The notes under the pieces: generated by a model
What the model was told of the DNA's origin: nothing
Databases searched by the model: none
What the model saw: the letters and a program-made list of their open reading frames with translations, nothing else
Shown here: positions 41,135 to 49,443 of the stretch, piece by piece
Position numbering within the stretch: the first letter of the stretch is position 1
Layout: each line of letters starts with the position of its first letter
Made by a program: the position numbers and the translations under genes
DNA from: CAYQEC01 sp964416425
GTDB taxonomy: Bacteria > Actinomycetota > Acidimicrobiia > Spongiisociales > UBA5794
Assembly (NCBI GenBank): GCA_964416425.1
Contig: CAYQEC010000004.1
Span: forward strand, 67,057-131,056
Direction of reading: 5' to 3'
DNA length: 64,000 bases

Positions 41135-42013
41135 TCAGAACCCGAGGCGGTCCAGCGAGCCCTCCCGGCGCTGCCAGTCGGGCTCCACCTTCACCCGAAG
41201 GTCGAGGTAGACCCTGGACCCGAACAGCCGCTCCAGATCGAGACGGGCCTCCTCCCCCACGTCCCGCAGCAGGACGCCGCCCTTCCCGATGACGATCCCC
41301 TTCTGCGACGGCCGCTCCACGTAGGCGAACGCGGCCACGAAGACGCTCCCGGTCTCCCGGGCCGCGATCTCCTCGACGACGACCGCCAGGGAGTGGGGCA
41401 GCTCGTCTCGGAGGCGGGCCAGGAACTTCTCCCGGATCAGCTCGGCGGCGAGCAGCTCGTCGGGTTGGTCGGTGTGGACGCCGGGGGGAAAGAACGCCGG
41501 CCCCTCCTCGAGCAGATCGCCGAGCTCGTCGAGCAGGATCGGCAGCCCGTCGCCGGTCTTGGCCGACACCGGGACGTAGGCGGCGAACTCCCACTCCCCG
41601 GCCTCCACCAGCTGGCGGGCGACCGCCTCGGGACCCGCCAGGTCGATCTTGTTGACCGCCACCACCACCGGGGAGCCGCTGTCGGCGAGCCGGGTCGCGG
41701 TGCGGCGATCCCCGGGACCGATGTCGGCGGTGGCGTCGACGACGAACAGCACGACGTCGGCCTCCGCCAGCGATCCGTAGACGAGGCGGTTGAGGCGCTC
41801 CCCGAGGGCGGTGCGGGGCCGGTGCAGCCCCGGGGTGTCCACGAACACGTACTGCTGGTCGGGATCGTTCCGGGTGAGGACACCGCGGATGGTGTTGCGG
41901 GTGGTCTGGGGACGGGACGAGGTGATGGCGACCTTCGTCCCCACCAGGGCGTTGACCATCGTCGACTTCCCCACGTTCGGCCGTCCCACGACCGAGATGA
42001 AGCCGGACCTCAC
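41135..42013 (-). CDS. era: GTPase Era
   Basis: 292 residues from a GTG overlapping the corC stop. GTPase motifs: GRPNVGKSTMVNALVG (G1), TTRNTIRG (G2), FVDTPGLHRP (G3) and AVNKIDL (G4). The C-terminal KH domain has SVFVAAFAYVERPSQKGIVIGKGGVLLRDVGEEARLDLERLFG. It binds 16S rRNA and is essential for 30S maturation. Last of the phoH-pgpH-ybeY-corC-era operon. Confidence 0.97.
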   Translation of the reverse strand: MRSGFISVVGRPNVGKSTMVNALVGTKVAITSSRPQTTRNTIRGVLTRNDPDQQYVFVDTPGLHRPRTALGERLNRLVYGSLAEADVVLFVVDATADIGPGDRRTATRLADSGSPVVVAVNKIDLAGPEAVARQLVEAGEWEFAAYVPVSAKTGDGLPILLDELGDLLEEGPAFFPPGVHTDQPDELLAAELIREKFLARLRDELPHSLAVVVEEIAARETGSVFVAAFAYVERPSQKGIVIGKGGVLLRDVGEEARLDLERLFGSRVYLDLRVKVEPDWQRREGSLDRLGF

Positions 42014-43179
42014 TGCGGCACGACCCTCACCTGGGCCACCCGCCGGCCCTGGATCCGCTCTGCGGTGACGGTGTAGCCGGCGAGCGCGAACGACTCGCCC
42101 TGGCGCGGCACCCGGCCCGCCAGGCCGAGCACGAGCCCACCGACGGTGTCCCAGTCTTCCCCGGGGAGCTCGATCCCGAGCAGGTCCGCCAACTCGTCGA
42201 CCCCGAGGCGGGCGTCGATGACGTAGGCGCCGCCGTCGAGGCGGTTGACCATCGGCTCCTCCTCGTCGTACTCGTCGGCGATCTCGCCCACCAGTTCCTC
42301 CAGCAGGTCCTCGATCGACACCAGGCCGGCGGTGCCGCCGAACTCGTCGACTACCACCGCCAGGTGCACCTGCTTGGCCTGCATCTCCCGCAGCAGCTCC
42401 GGGACCCGCTTCGTCTCCGGGACGAAGTAGGCGGGATGCATCAGCGACGACGAGGGGCGGGGCGCGGCATCGTCGTCCATGAGCTGCAGCAAGTCGCGGG
42501 CGTAGAGCACCCCCAGGATGTCGTCGGTGTGCTCGCCGACCACCGGGATGCGGGACTTGCCGGAGGCGAGCACCACGTCGAGGGCGACATCGGTGGAGGC
42601 GCTGCCGGGCACGGTAATCATGTCGGGTCGCGGAACCATGACCTCGCGCACGATCGTGTCGGTGAAGTCGAGTACCTGGGAGATCAGCGCCCGCTCCTCG
42701 GAGTCGGCCTGATCCTCCTCCTCGGCGTCCTCCTCGAGCACGTCCAGATCGGAGACGAGGTCGGCGGCGGCGTCACCCAGCGCCACCACCGAACGCAGCA
42801 GCCAGGCGAACCGGTAGGCGAGGACCCGGGGGCGGCGGCGACCCAGCGTGCGAGGGAGCAGGTCACCGGCGAAGACGAGCACGACGGCGAGGGCGACCAA
42901 AGCGAAGGCGAGCGACCATCCGGCGTAGGAGCGGGTCGCCACCCAGGCGGCGGCGATGGCGATCAACACCAGCAAGCCGGCGTTCACCATCCCCAGCGCC
43001 GGTTGGAGGCGGGGACGGTCGTCGAGCAGGTCGGCGATCACCTGGGCCCGGTGGTCACCGTCGCCGGCGTCGTGGAGGGCGTCGGCCCGCGGAGTGCGCA
43101 CCATCGAGGCGCCGGCGGCCCGGATGAGGGCGTTGACGGCGAAAAGGATCACGGCTCCGACCAGCGCCAAACCCGTCAC
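42010..43179 (-). CDS. CorC/HlyC-type CBS transporter-associated protein
   Basis: 389 residues from GTG 43179. An N-terminal DUF21 membrane domain (LALVGAVILFAVNALIRA; MVNAGLLVLIAIAAAWVA; LAFALVALAVVLVFAGDLL) is followed by an acidic linker (LEEDAEEEDQADSEE). Then come a CBS pair (VPRPDMITVPGSAS; HLAVVVDEFGGTAGLVSIEDLLEELVGEI) and a C-terminal CorC_HlyC domain. It is linked to magnesium or cobalt efflux in other bacteria. It is coupled to ybeY and era by 4-base overlaps. Confidence 0.92.
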   Translation of the reverse strand: MTGLALVGAVILFAVNALIRAAGASMVRTPRADALHDAGDGDHRAQVIADLLDDRPRLQPALGMVNAGLLVLIAIAAAWVATRSYAGWSLAFALVALAVVLVFAGDLLPRTLGRRRPRVLAYRFAWLLRSVVALGDAAADLVSDLDVLEEDAEEEDQADSEERALISQVLDFTDTIVREVMVPRPDMITVPGSASTDVALDVVLASGKSRIPVVGEHTDDILGVLYARDLLQLMDDDAAPRPSSSLMHPAYFVPETKRVPELLREMQAKQVHLAVVVDEFGGTAGLVSIEDLLEELVGEIADEYDEEEPMVNRLDGGAYVIDARLGVDELADLLGIELPGEDWDTVGGLVLGLAGRVPRQGESFALAGYTVTAERIQGRRVAQVRVVPQ

Positions 43180-43640
43180 GGCCGCTCCCGCCCCGCCGTG
43201 GCGAGGATCTCTCGCTCCCTCGTCTCCATTCGCTCCGCCTCGGAGTCCTCCTGGTGGTCGTAGCCGAGCAGGTGCAGCATGCCGTGCACCACCATCAGAG
43301 CCATCTCGTCCTCGAAGGGTACGCCCCACTCGAGGGCGTTGGCGCGCACCACCGACGGGCACACCATCACGTCGCCGAGCAGCAGCGGTGGCCCGCCTTC
43401 CTCCATCGCGGGCACCTGCCCGGGATGGAGGTCCTCGAGGGGGAACGACAGCACGTCGGTGGGCCCGGGGCGCCCCATGTGCTCCTCGTTGAGGGCGGCG
43501 ATCCGCTCGGTCGACACCAGCAGCAGCGAGACCTCGGCGTCGGCGGGCAGCCGCTCGGCTGCGAGGACCGACTCGGCGAGGGCGACGAGCGGCCCGGCCG
43601 GGAGAGGGTCGTCCTGTTCGTCGGCGAAACTCACCGTCAT
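43176..43640 (-). CDS. ybeY: Endoribonuclease YbeY (rRNA maturation factor)
   Basis: 154 residues. The zinc-binding signature ALMVVHGMLHLLGYDHQED has the H-x3-H-x5-H pattern near residue 120, and STERIAALNEEHMGRPGPTDVLSFP is also diagnostic. It processes 16S rRNA 3' ends and acts in 70S quality control. It overlaps pgpH and corC by four bases each. Confidence 0.96.
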   Translation of the reverse strand: MTVSFADEQDDPLPAGPLVALAESVLAAERLPADAEVSLLLVSTERIAALNEEHMGRPGPTDVLSFPLEDLHPGQVPAMEEGGPPLLLGDVMVCPSVVRANALEWGVPFEDEMALMVVHGMLHLLGYDHQEDSEAERMETREREILATAGRERP

Positions 43641-45934
43641 CCGGATTCCACCTGCGGCCCGGGGAACCCCGGATACGGGATGCGGGTGTGGTAGTAACCG
43701 ACGAGCGCCTCCACCATGGCGTGCTTGACGGCGGTGAGGTCGCCGAAGGTGAGCGCCGACTCGTCGAGCTGGCCGTCGTCGAGCTTCTCGCCGACCACGG
43801 CGTCGATCACCTTCTTGATGCTCTCGGCGGTCGGGTCCTCCTCCTGGGCGAGGGCTCGGGCGGCGCCCTCCACCGCGTCGGAGATCATCAGGATCGCCGT
43901 CTCCTTGCGTTGCGGCTTCTGCCCGTGGTGGCGGAAGAGGTCGGGGTCGGTGCCCGGGTCCTGCTCGAGGGCCTTGTGGTAGAAGTAGCGCATCAGGCCG
44001 GTGCCGTGGTGCATGCGGATCCCGTCGATCACCTCGGGCGGGAGCCGGAAACGGCGGGCGAGACGCTGCCCGTCGCTGACGTGGGCCCGGATGATCTCGG
44101 CCGACTCCACCGGGTCGAGCTCGTCGTGCGGGTTGGACACCCCGAACTGGTTCTCGATGTAGTACTGCGGGTTCTCGGTCTTACCAAGGTCGTGGTAGAA
44201 GGCGGTCGCCTGTGCCAGCAGGGTGTCGGCGCCGATCGCCCGGGCCGCCTTTCCCGCCAGGGTCCCCACCAGCATGGAGTGGTTGAACGTGCCCGGGGCC
44301 TTCTCCTCGATGAGGCGCAGCGCCGGGTGGTTGCGGTCGGTGAGGTCGAGCAGGGTGAGGGTGGTGGTCATGCGGAACAGGTTCTCCAGGAACGAGAGCA
44401 GACCCTGGGCCGCCAACCCGGCGACGACCCCACCGATGAGGGCGAAGAGGCCGGCCTTGCCGGCAGTGCTGTAACCGGTGAAGACCCACTCGGTGGCGAA
44501 AGCGAGCGGGGCCAGCACCAGGGCCGAGGCCGCCACCGCGATCCGCAGCTCGCGCCGGCTCGACACCGACGAGACGAACGCCACCGGGGCGACGGTGGCG
44601 GCGCCGGCGAACACGGTGAGGCCGACGTCGGCGGTGGAGATGGCGGTGAAGGCCGCCACCGGCACCGAGAACAGCACCGCGGTGCGCGGCTCGTAGAGGA
44701 TGGCGGCGATGTAGCCGAACATCATGGCGGGGAGCAGGAACCCGAACTGGGGGGTGTCGCGGGCGATGATCTCCGGGATGCGGGACGCCAACGCGGCCAG
44801 CACCAGCAGGATCCCGAGCAGGGCGAAGTGGCGTGGCTCGGACCACTCACCGGGGGCGATTCGCCACAGGAAGAAGGCGGCGAGCAGCACCGCGATCGCC
44901 CCCAGCAGCACGATCGCCTTGCGGGAGGTGCCCGGGTCGCGCTCGATGAGCCCGAGCTGGTCGATGGCGTCGATCTGGACCTGATCGAGGGTCTCACCGG
45001 CGGCGACGATCTCCGCCCCCGCCAGGTAGGTCCGCGTCTGGGGCTCCACCGCGGCCGCCGCCTCCTCCCGGGCCGTCTCGGTCGCCGCCGCGTCCTCGAC
45101 CTCGTTGCCTCGCAGCATGATGGCGATGAGCTGGCCGACGGCGGGCTCGGCGAGCTCGCGCTCGTCGGCGCTGAGCCCGGGGATGAAGACCGGGGGGTTC
45201 TCGGCGTCGGCGTACTCGTTCTGGATGTCGCTCAGCTCGGTGTCCCTGATGCCGGCGTTCATCAGGCGCGTGACCTCGGAGTCGGCGGCGTCCTCGATGG
45301 CGCCGAAGGTCGAGGGCTCGCCCTCGGCGACCCGGGCCCGATCGTCCGAGTAGAGGGTGATGAAAGCGGTGATCGCCTCCGTCGGCAGGAGGCGGTAGTC
45401 GTCCCTGAGGAGCTGAGCCCAGTCCTCCGGGTCGCGGGGCGGCAGCGTGCTCGAGGTGGTGGTCGTCTCCGCCTCGGTGGTCGACGACGTGGAGTCCTCG
45501 GCGCCGGTCGACGAGGTGTCGTCGGCCGCCGCGGTGGTTTCGGGCACGGTGGTCTCGGCCACGGTCGTGTCAGCCGGCTCCTCGGTGAGCCCGAGGGCGT
45601 CGGCCTCGTCCGGGGTGAGGGTGGCGAGCGACTCCAGGTCGCTGAAGAACAGGGCGATGTTGTTGCGGACCTCGCGGGTAACCCCGGGGTCGATGGTCCA
45701 TTCCGCCTTCACGTTGTTGCGCGCCAGCTGCCGCTGCGTCTCGGTCGCCGCCTGGTCGGGGATCTCGATGGTGCGGTTGGCGACGAAGTCCTGCGGCGAC
45801 GGATCGCCGACGTTGATCTGGATGAGGGGCTCGCCGCCGCCGCGGCCCACCACCAGGGCGGCCCCGACGAAGACGATCGTGATCGAGATCACCAGCAGGT
45901 TCACGGGGAGTGAGTGGCGCTTGAAGAAGCTCAC
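43637..45934 (-). CDS. pgpH: 7TM-HD (PgpH/YqfF-type) phosphohydrolase
   Basis: 765 residues. A first membrane helix is followed by a 290-residue extracytoplasmic domain. That domain contains a Thr/Ser/Glu-rich low-complexity insert (about residues 113-165, TTVAETTVPETTAAADDTSS and onward). Then come about seven helices and a cytosolic HD domain with GTFNHSMLVGTLAGKAARAI, FYHDLGKTENPQYYIENQ and RMHHGTGLMRYFYHKAL. Listeria PgpH hydrolyses c-di-AMP, so that activity is likely. The HD motif residues are complete. It sits between phoH and ybeY with 4-base overlaps. Confidence 0.93.
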   Translation of the reverse strand: MSFFKRHSLPVNLLVISITIVFVGAALVVGRGGGEPLIQINVGDPSPQDFVANRTIEIPDQAATETQRQLARNNVKAEWTIDPGVTREVRNNIALFFSDLESLATLTPDEADALGLTEEPADTTVAETTVPETTAAADDTSSTGAEDSTSSTTEAETTTTSSTLPPRDPEDWAQLLRDDYRLLPTEAITAFITLYSDDRARVAEGEPSTFGAIEDAADSEVTRLMNAGIRDTELSDIQNEYADAENPPVFIPGLSADERELAEPAVGQLIAIMLRGNEVEDAAATETAREEAAAAVEPQTRTYLAGAEIVAAGETLDQVQIDAIDQLGLIERDPGTSRKAIVLLGAIAVLLAAFFLWRIAPGEWSEPRHFALLGILLVLAALASRIPEIIARDTPQFGFLLPAMMFGYIAAILYEPRTAVLFSVPVAAFTAISTADVGLTVFAGAATVAPVAFVSSVSSRRELRIAVAASALVLAPLAFATEWVFTGYSTAGKAGLFALIGGVVAGLAAQGLLSFLENLFRMTTTLTLLDLTDRNHPALRLIEEKAPGTFNHSMLVGTLAGKAARAIGADTLLAQATAFYHDLGKTENPQYYIENQFGVSNPHDELDPVESAEIIRAHVSDGQRLARRFRLPPEVIDGIRMHHGTGLMRYFYHKALEQDPGTDPDLFRHHGQKPQRKETAILMISDAVEGAARALAQEEDPTAESIKKVIDAVVGEKLDDGQLDESALTFGDLTAVKHAMVEALVGYYHTRIPYPGFPGPQVESG

Positions 45935-46917
45935 GAGACGTCCTCCCTGGCTCGCCGCTCCTCGTAACGGCGGTACGCCTCGACGATGGCGGCCACGATG
46001 CGGTGCCGCACCACGTCCTCGCCCCGCAACTCGACGAACCCGATGCCGTCGACGTCGCCCAGCACGCCGCCGACGACGCGCAGCCCCGAGGGGCGCCCGT
46101 CGGTGAGGTCCACCTGGGTGACGTCACCGGTGACGACCATCTTCGAGTTGAACCCCATCCTGGTGAGGAACATCTTCATCTGCTCCGGGGACGTGTTCTG
46201 CGCCTCGTCCAGCACGATGAACGCGTCGTTTAACGTCCGGCCCCTCATGTAAGCGAGCGGAGCGATCTCGATGGTTCCCCGATCCATCAACCGCGCCGTC
46301 TCGTCCGGCCCCAGCATCTCATAGAGCGCGTCATTCAGAGGACGGAGGTAGGGGTCGACCTTGGCGGTGAGGTCGCCGGGGAGGAAGCCGAGCCGCTCCC
46401 CCGCCTCCACCGCGGGCCGGGTGAGGATGATGCGCCGCACCGAGCCCGACTGGAGCGCCTCGACGGCGCACGCCATCGCCAGGTAGGTCTTGCCGGTCCC
46501 GGCGGGACCGATCGCGAACACCATCGTCTCGTCCCTGATGGCGTCCACGTAGCGCTTCTGACCCAGGGTCTTGGGCCGCACCAGGCGACCCCGCCCCACC
46601 TTGATCGAGGCGGTGAAGATCCCCGACGGTGACGGCACGTCCTGCTTCACCAGCTCGATGACCCGCCGCACCCGATCGGTGTCGAGCGGCTGGCCCTCCT
46701 GGATCATGATGAGCAGCTCCCCGAAGACGGTTCGCACCATCTCGGTGCCCTCGTCCGGCCCACTGATATCGATCTCGTTGCCGCGGGCCACGATCTTGAC
46801 ATCGCCGAATGCCTCCTCCACCTGGCGCAGGTGCGCGTCACGTTCTCCCAGCAGGTCGAGCATGAGATGACTGCTGGAAACGCGAAGCGGGATCTGGGTG
46901 GAGGAAGGGGTCGTCAC
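45931..46917 (-). CDS. phoH: PhoH-like ATPase
   Basis: 328 residues from GTG 46917. An N-terminal KH-like part is followed by the PhoH P-loop FAIGPAGTGKTYLAMACAVEALQSG and the Walker B region NDAFIVLDEAQNTSPEQMKMFLTRMGFNSKMVVTGDVTQVDL. An RNA-related ATPase; in this syntenic position it works with YbeY. It is first gene of the five-gene operon and ends in ATGA overlap with pgpH. Confidence 0.95.
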   Translation of the reverse strand: MTTPSSTQIPLRVSSSHLMLDLLGERDAHLRQVEEAFGDVKIVARGNEIDISGPDEGTEMVRTVFGELLIMIQEGQPLDTDRVRRVIELVKQDVPSPSGIFTASIKVGRGRLVRPKTLGQKRYVDAIRDETMVFAIGPAGTGKTYLAMACAVEALQSGSVRRIILTRPAVEAGERLGFLPGDLTAKVDPYLRPLNDALYEMLGPDETARLMDRGTIEIAPLAYMRGRTLNDAFIVLDEAQNTSPEQMKMFLTRMGFNSKMVVTGDVTQVDLTDGRPSGLRVVGGVLGDVDGIGFVELRGEDVVRHRIVAAIVEAYRRYEERRAREDVS

Positions 46918-47032
46918 GACGGCTCGCTCATCGTTGGGGAACTCCGGGACGATCGAATGCGCACCGGAGGAACAGGAGTATATCGGGGTCCCCCGCGGAC
47001 CGATAAGCGGCGGGACGGTGGCCCCGCTGCGA

Positions 47033-47509
47033 TCACTCGGTATCGGCGGCGACTCCGAGCTCCGTGAGGCGCTCGCTGAAGCCCTTCTCGCTGTGGTCGA
47101 GCAGCATCGCCAGCATGCGGAGGTCGTTGGAGCGGATCGTGAGCACCCGGCCGTTGAAGTCCTGGCGGAGCATCTGGATGCCGCGCAGGAACCGCTCGAC
47201 CACGTCGGCGTCCTTGCCCGTCAGCTTCTCGACCTGGTTGAGGTCGATCGTCAGCCCTTCGCTCACCGCGCCGGCGTGACGGTCGACCCCGTCCTCCTGC
47301 GGGAGGAGCTGCCCGATCGGCACGCTGTAGAAGTCGCTCAGGCGATGGAGGCGCGGCAATGACAGGCTGCGCTCACCCCGCTCGTACGCCCCGAGCACCG
47401 CTGCCTTGAACTCCTGACCCGACAGCCGCTGGACGTCCTGGAGCGACAATCCACGTTGCCTTCGGATTGAGCGCAATCGTTTGCCGACCTGCTCGTTATA
47501 CGTTGGCAC
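47033..47509 (-). CDS. BldD-like XRE transcriptional regulator
   Basis: 158 residues from GTG 47509 (AGAGAGG upstream); a GTG at 47533 is an alternative. N-terminal helix-turn-helix: VGKRLRSIRRQRGLSLQDVQRLSGQEFKAAVLGAYERGERSLSLPRLHRLSDFYSVPIGQLLP. The layout matches Streptomyces BldD. The C-terminal half (LTIDLNQVEKLTGKDADVVERFLRGIQMLRQDFNGRVLTIRSNDLRML) is conserved in actinobacterial relatives. BldD is controlled by c-di-GMP; the RxD-x8-RxxD signature is not obvious here. Inverted repeats in its promoter suggest autoregulation. Confidence 0.85.
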   Translation of the reverse strand: MPTYNEQVGKRLRSIRRQRGLSLQDVQRLSGQEFKAAVLGAYERGERSLSLPRLHRLSDFYSVPIGQLLPQEDGVDRHAGAVSEGLTIDLNQVEKLTGKDADVVERFLRGIQMLRQDFNGRVLTIRSNDLRMLAMLLDHSEKGFSERLTELGVAADTE

Positions 47510-47531
47510 CTTCTGCCTCTCTCCGGCCCTC

Positions 47532-47577
47532 ACAGAGAGCGCGCATTGAACGCTCTCTGTAGTGACATCATAGTCAC
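47532..47577. promoter_or_regulatory. Paired inverted repeats upstream of the BldD-like gene
   Basis: First repeat: ACAGAGAGCG (47532-47541) and CGCTCTCTGT (47551-47560), a perfect 10-base dyad with a 9-base spacer. Second: GTGAC (47562-47566) and GTCAC (47573-47577) with a 6-base spacer. Both lie just before the gene's start and are good operator candidates for autoregulation. Confidence 0.55.
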
Positions 47578-47655
47578 GTGATCAGCCCGCTCGTCGGATT
47601 TTCCACGGCAAACCGTCCTCATCCTGCCGCGACGCGCAGGCACTAGTTCGAGAGA

Positions 47656-48342
47656 CTAGTCAGCACCGCTCAACGCTTGCAGTATCAGCGTTGCCGCCAC
47701 CACGGCGGCCGTCTCCGTCCGCAGGATCCGGGGGCCGAGGCCGACCTCGATCGCTCCCGGCGGAAGGTCGTCCGCCCGGAACCCGCCCTCCGGCCCGATG
47801 CACATCACGACGTCCTCCGCCGCCGTCGCCACTGCCGCCTCCAGTGGCCCGGCCCCCGGCACCGCCACCAGGATCACCGCCCCCGGAAGCTGCTCCACCA
47901 CCCCGGCGATCGTCGCCGGACCGTCGATCTGGAGCAGGCGGGGCCCCCGCGACTGCTGGAGGGCGGCCACCGCCCAGGCCCGGGACTTCTCGGGACGAGG
48001 CGGCCTCCCCTCGCCGAGGCCGGACTCGATCCACGTCAGACGCTCCACCCCCAGCTCCCCGAGTTTCTCGACCACGAAGCGGGCCCGGTCCACCTGGCGG
48101 GGAGCCGCCACCGCCATGGTGAGGGCGCGGGACAGCAGTGGGATCTCCTCTTCCTCGCCGCGGTGGATGGCGCCGGCGGTGTACCTGCCTTCGCCGACGA
48201 TGCCGTCGCCGTCGGTGTACGAGACAGGTGCCCCCGGCTCGAGCCGGAGCACCCGTTCCAGATGGCGCCGCTCCCGCTCGTCGACCGCCAGGGCATCGTC
48301 CGCCCACGGCCGTGGCACGTAGACGTGGGGGACGTGTCCCAC
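47656..48342 (-). CDS. rsmE: 16S rRNA (uracil(1498)-N3)-methyltransferase
   Basis: 228 residues. SPOUT methyltransferase: HVYVPRPWADDALAVDERERRHLERVLRLEPG (PUA-like N-terminus), QVDRARFVVEKLGELGVERLTWIES, and the knot CIGPEGGFRADDLPPGAIEVGLGPRILRTETAAVVA. It methylates U1498 of 16S rRNA. One base separates it from dnaJ, matching the common hrcA-dnaJ-rsmE order. Confidence 0.95.
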   Translation of the reverse strand: MGHVPHVYVPRPWADDALAVDERERRHLERVLRLEPGAPVSYTDGDGIVGEGRYTAGAIHRGEEEEIPLLSRALTMAVAAPRQVDRARFVVEKLGELGVERLTWIESGLGEGRPPRPEKSRAWAVAALQQSRGPRLLQIDGPATIAGVVEQLPGAVILVAVPGAGPLEAAVATAAEDVVMCIGPEGGFRADDLPPGAIEVGLGPRILRTETAAVVAATLILQALSGAD

Positions 48343-48343
48343 C

Positions 48344-49441
48344 TCAGCCGCTCCGCCGCTTGCGGCGGCGGCGCCCTTCGGCCGGCTCCTCGCCGAGGAG
48401 GTCCGCCAGCGACCGCAGCAGCGCCTCCTCCTCGTCGCTCAGATCCTCCGGGGTACGCACCTCGACCTCGACGAGCAGGTCACCGTGTCCCCGCCGGCGC
48501 AGCCGCGGCATGCCCTGGCGTGGCAGGCGGAACACCGTCCCCGACTGGGTTCCCCGCGGGATGTCGATCTCGGTCTCGTCACCGTCGACGAGAGGAATCA
48601 TCCGTTTCGTCCCCAGTGCCGCCTCGGCCATGCCCAGCACGACGTGGTGGCGCAGATCGTCGCCGACCCGGTCGAACCGGTCGTCCGTCACGACGTGCAC
48701 CTGGACGTAGAGATCCCCCGGAGGGCCGGCGCGGTCGCCGGCACCGCCCCGCCCGGAGAGGCGAAGGCGGGTCCCGTCGTCGACCCCGGCCGGGATCTCC
48801 ACGGTCAACTCCCGCTCGGCTTCGACCCGGCCGCCGCCCCGGCACTCGGGACAGGGTTCCTCGATGATCTCCCCCCGCCCCCGGCACACGCTGCAGTCGG
48901 TGACGGTCATCACCGCCCCGAGGAACGTGTTGCGGCTCGTCTGGACCTGGCCCCGGCCGCCGCAGTGGGAGCAGCGCAGGGGGATCGTCCCCGGCGCCGC
49001 CCCGTTCCCGCCACAGACCGGGCACCGTCCCAGGGCAGTGAAACGGATGTCACGGCTCATCCCGGTGGCGGCCTCGGCCAGCGTCAGCTCCAACACCACC
49101 CCGACGTCCGGTCCCCGCTGCGGCCCGGTCCGGGTACGGGTCCCGAACCCGAATCCCCCGAAACCCGCCCCGAAGAACTGCTGCAGGATCTCGTCGAGAC
49201 CGGCGACGCTGCTGAACAGGTCGCCGCCGCTGAACACCTCGCCCCGGTCGTAGCCGGCGCGGCGCTGTGGGTCCGACAGGACCTCGTAGGCCTGGGCGAT
49301 CTCACGGAAGCGGGCCTCGGCGTTGGGATCACCCGGGTTGGCGTCGGGATGGGTCTCCTGGGCCAGCCGCCGGAACCGCTTCTTGATCTCGTCCTGAGTG
49401 GCGTCGCGCGACACGCCGAGAACGTCGTAGTAGTCGGCCAT
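48344..49441 (-). CDS. dnaJ: Chaperone protein DnaJ
   Basis: 365 residues from ATG 49441. J domain ADYYDVLGVSRDATQDEIKKRFRRLAQETHPDAN with HPD. A Gly/Phe region (FGAGFGGFGFGTR) follows, then four CxxCxGxG zinc repeats (CPVCGGNGA, CSHCGGRGQ, CSVCRGRGE, CPECRGGGR) and the substrate-binding C-terminal domain. It works with DnaK and GrpE, which are not in this window. It is co-transcribed with hrcA. Confidence 0.96.
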   Translation of the reverse strand: MADYYDVLGVSRDATQDEIKKRFRRLAQETHPDANPGDPNAEARFREIAQAYEVLSDPQRRAGYDRGEVFSGGDLFSSVAGLDEILQQFFGAGFGGFGFGTRTRTGPQRGPDVGVVLELTLAEAATGMSRDIRFTALGRCPVCGGNGAAPGTIPLRCSHCGGRGQVQTSRNTFLGAVMTVTDCSVCRGRGEIIEEPCPECRGGGRVEAERELTVEIPAGVDDGTRLRLSGRGGAGDRAGPPGDLYVQVHVVTDDRFDRVGDDLRHHVVLGMAEAALGTKRMIPLVDGDETEIDIPRGTQSGTVFRLPRQGMPRLRRRGHGDLLVEVEVRTPEDLSDEEEALLRSLADLLGEEPAEGRRRRKRRSG

Positions 49442-49443
49442 CG

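Noticed and set aside
43688..45913. Long plus-strand open frame opposite pgpH
   Set aside because: Composition (His, Gly, Glu, Arg repeats) is that of antisense to a membrane protein; no motif is found.
47642..47660. ACTAGT repeat pair at the end of rsmE
   Set aside because: A six-base stem partly inside the coding end is too weak to call a terminator.
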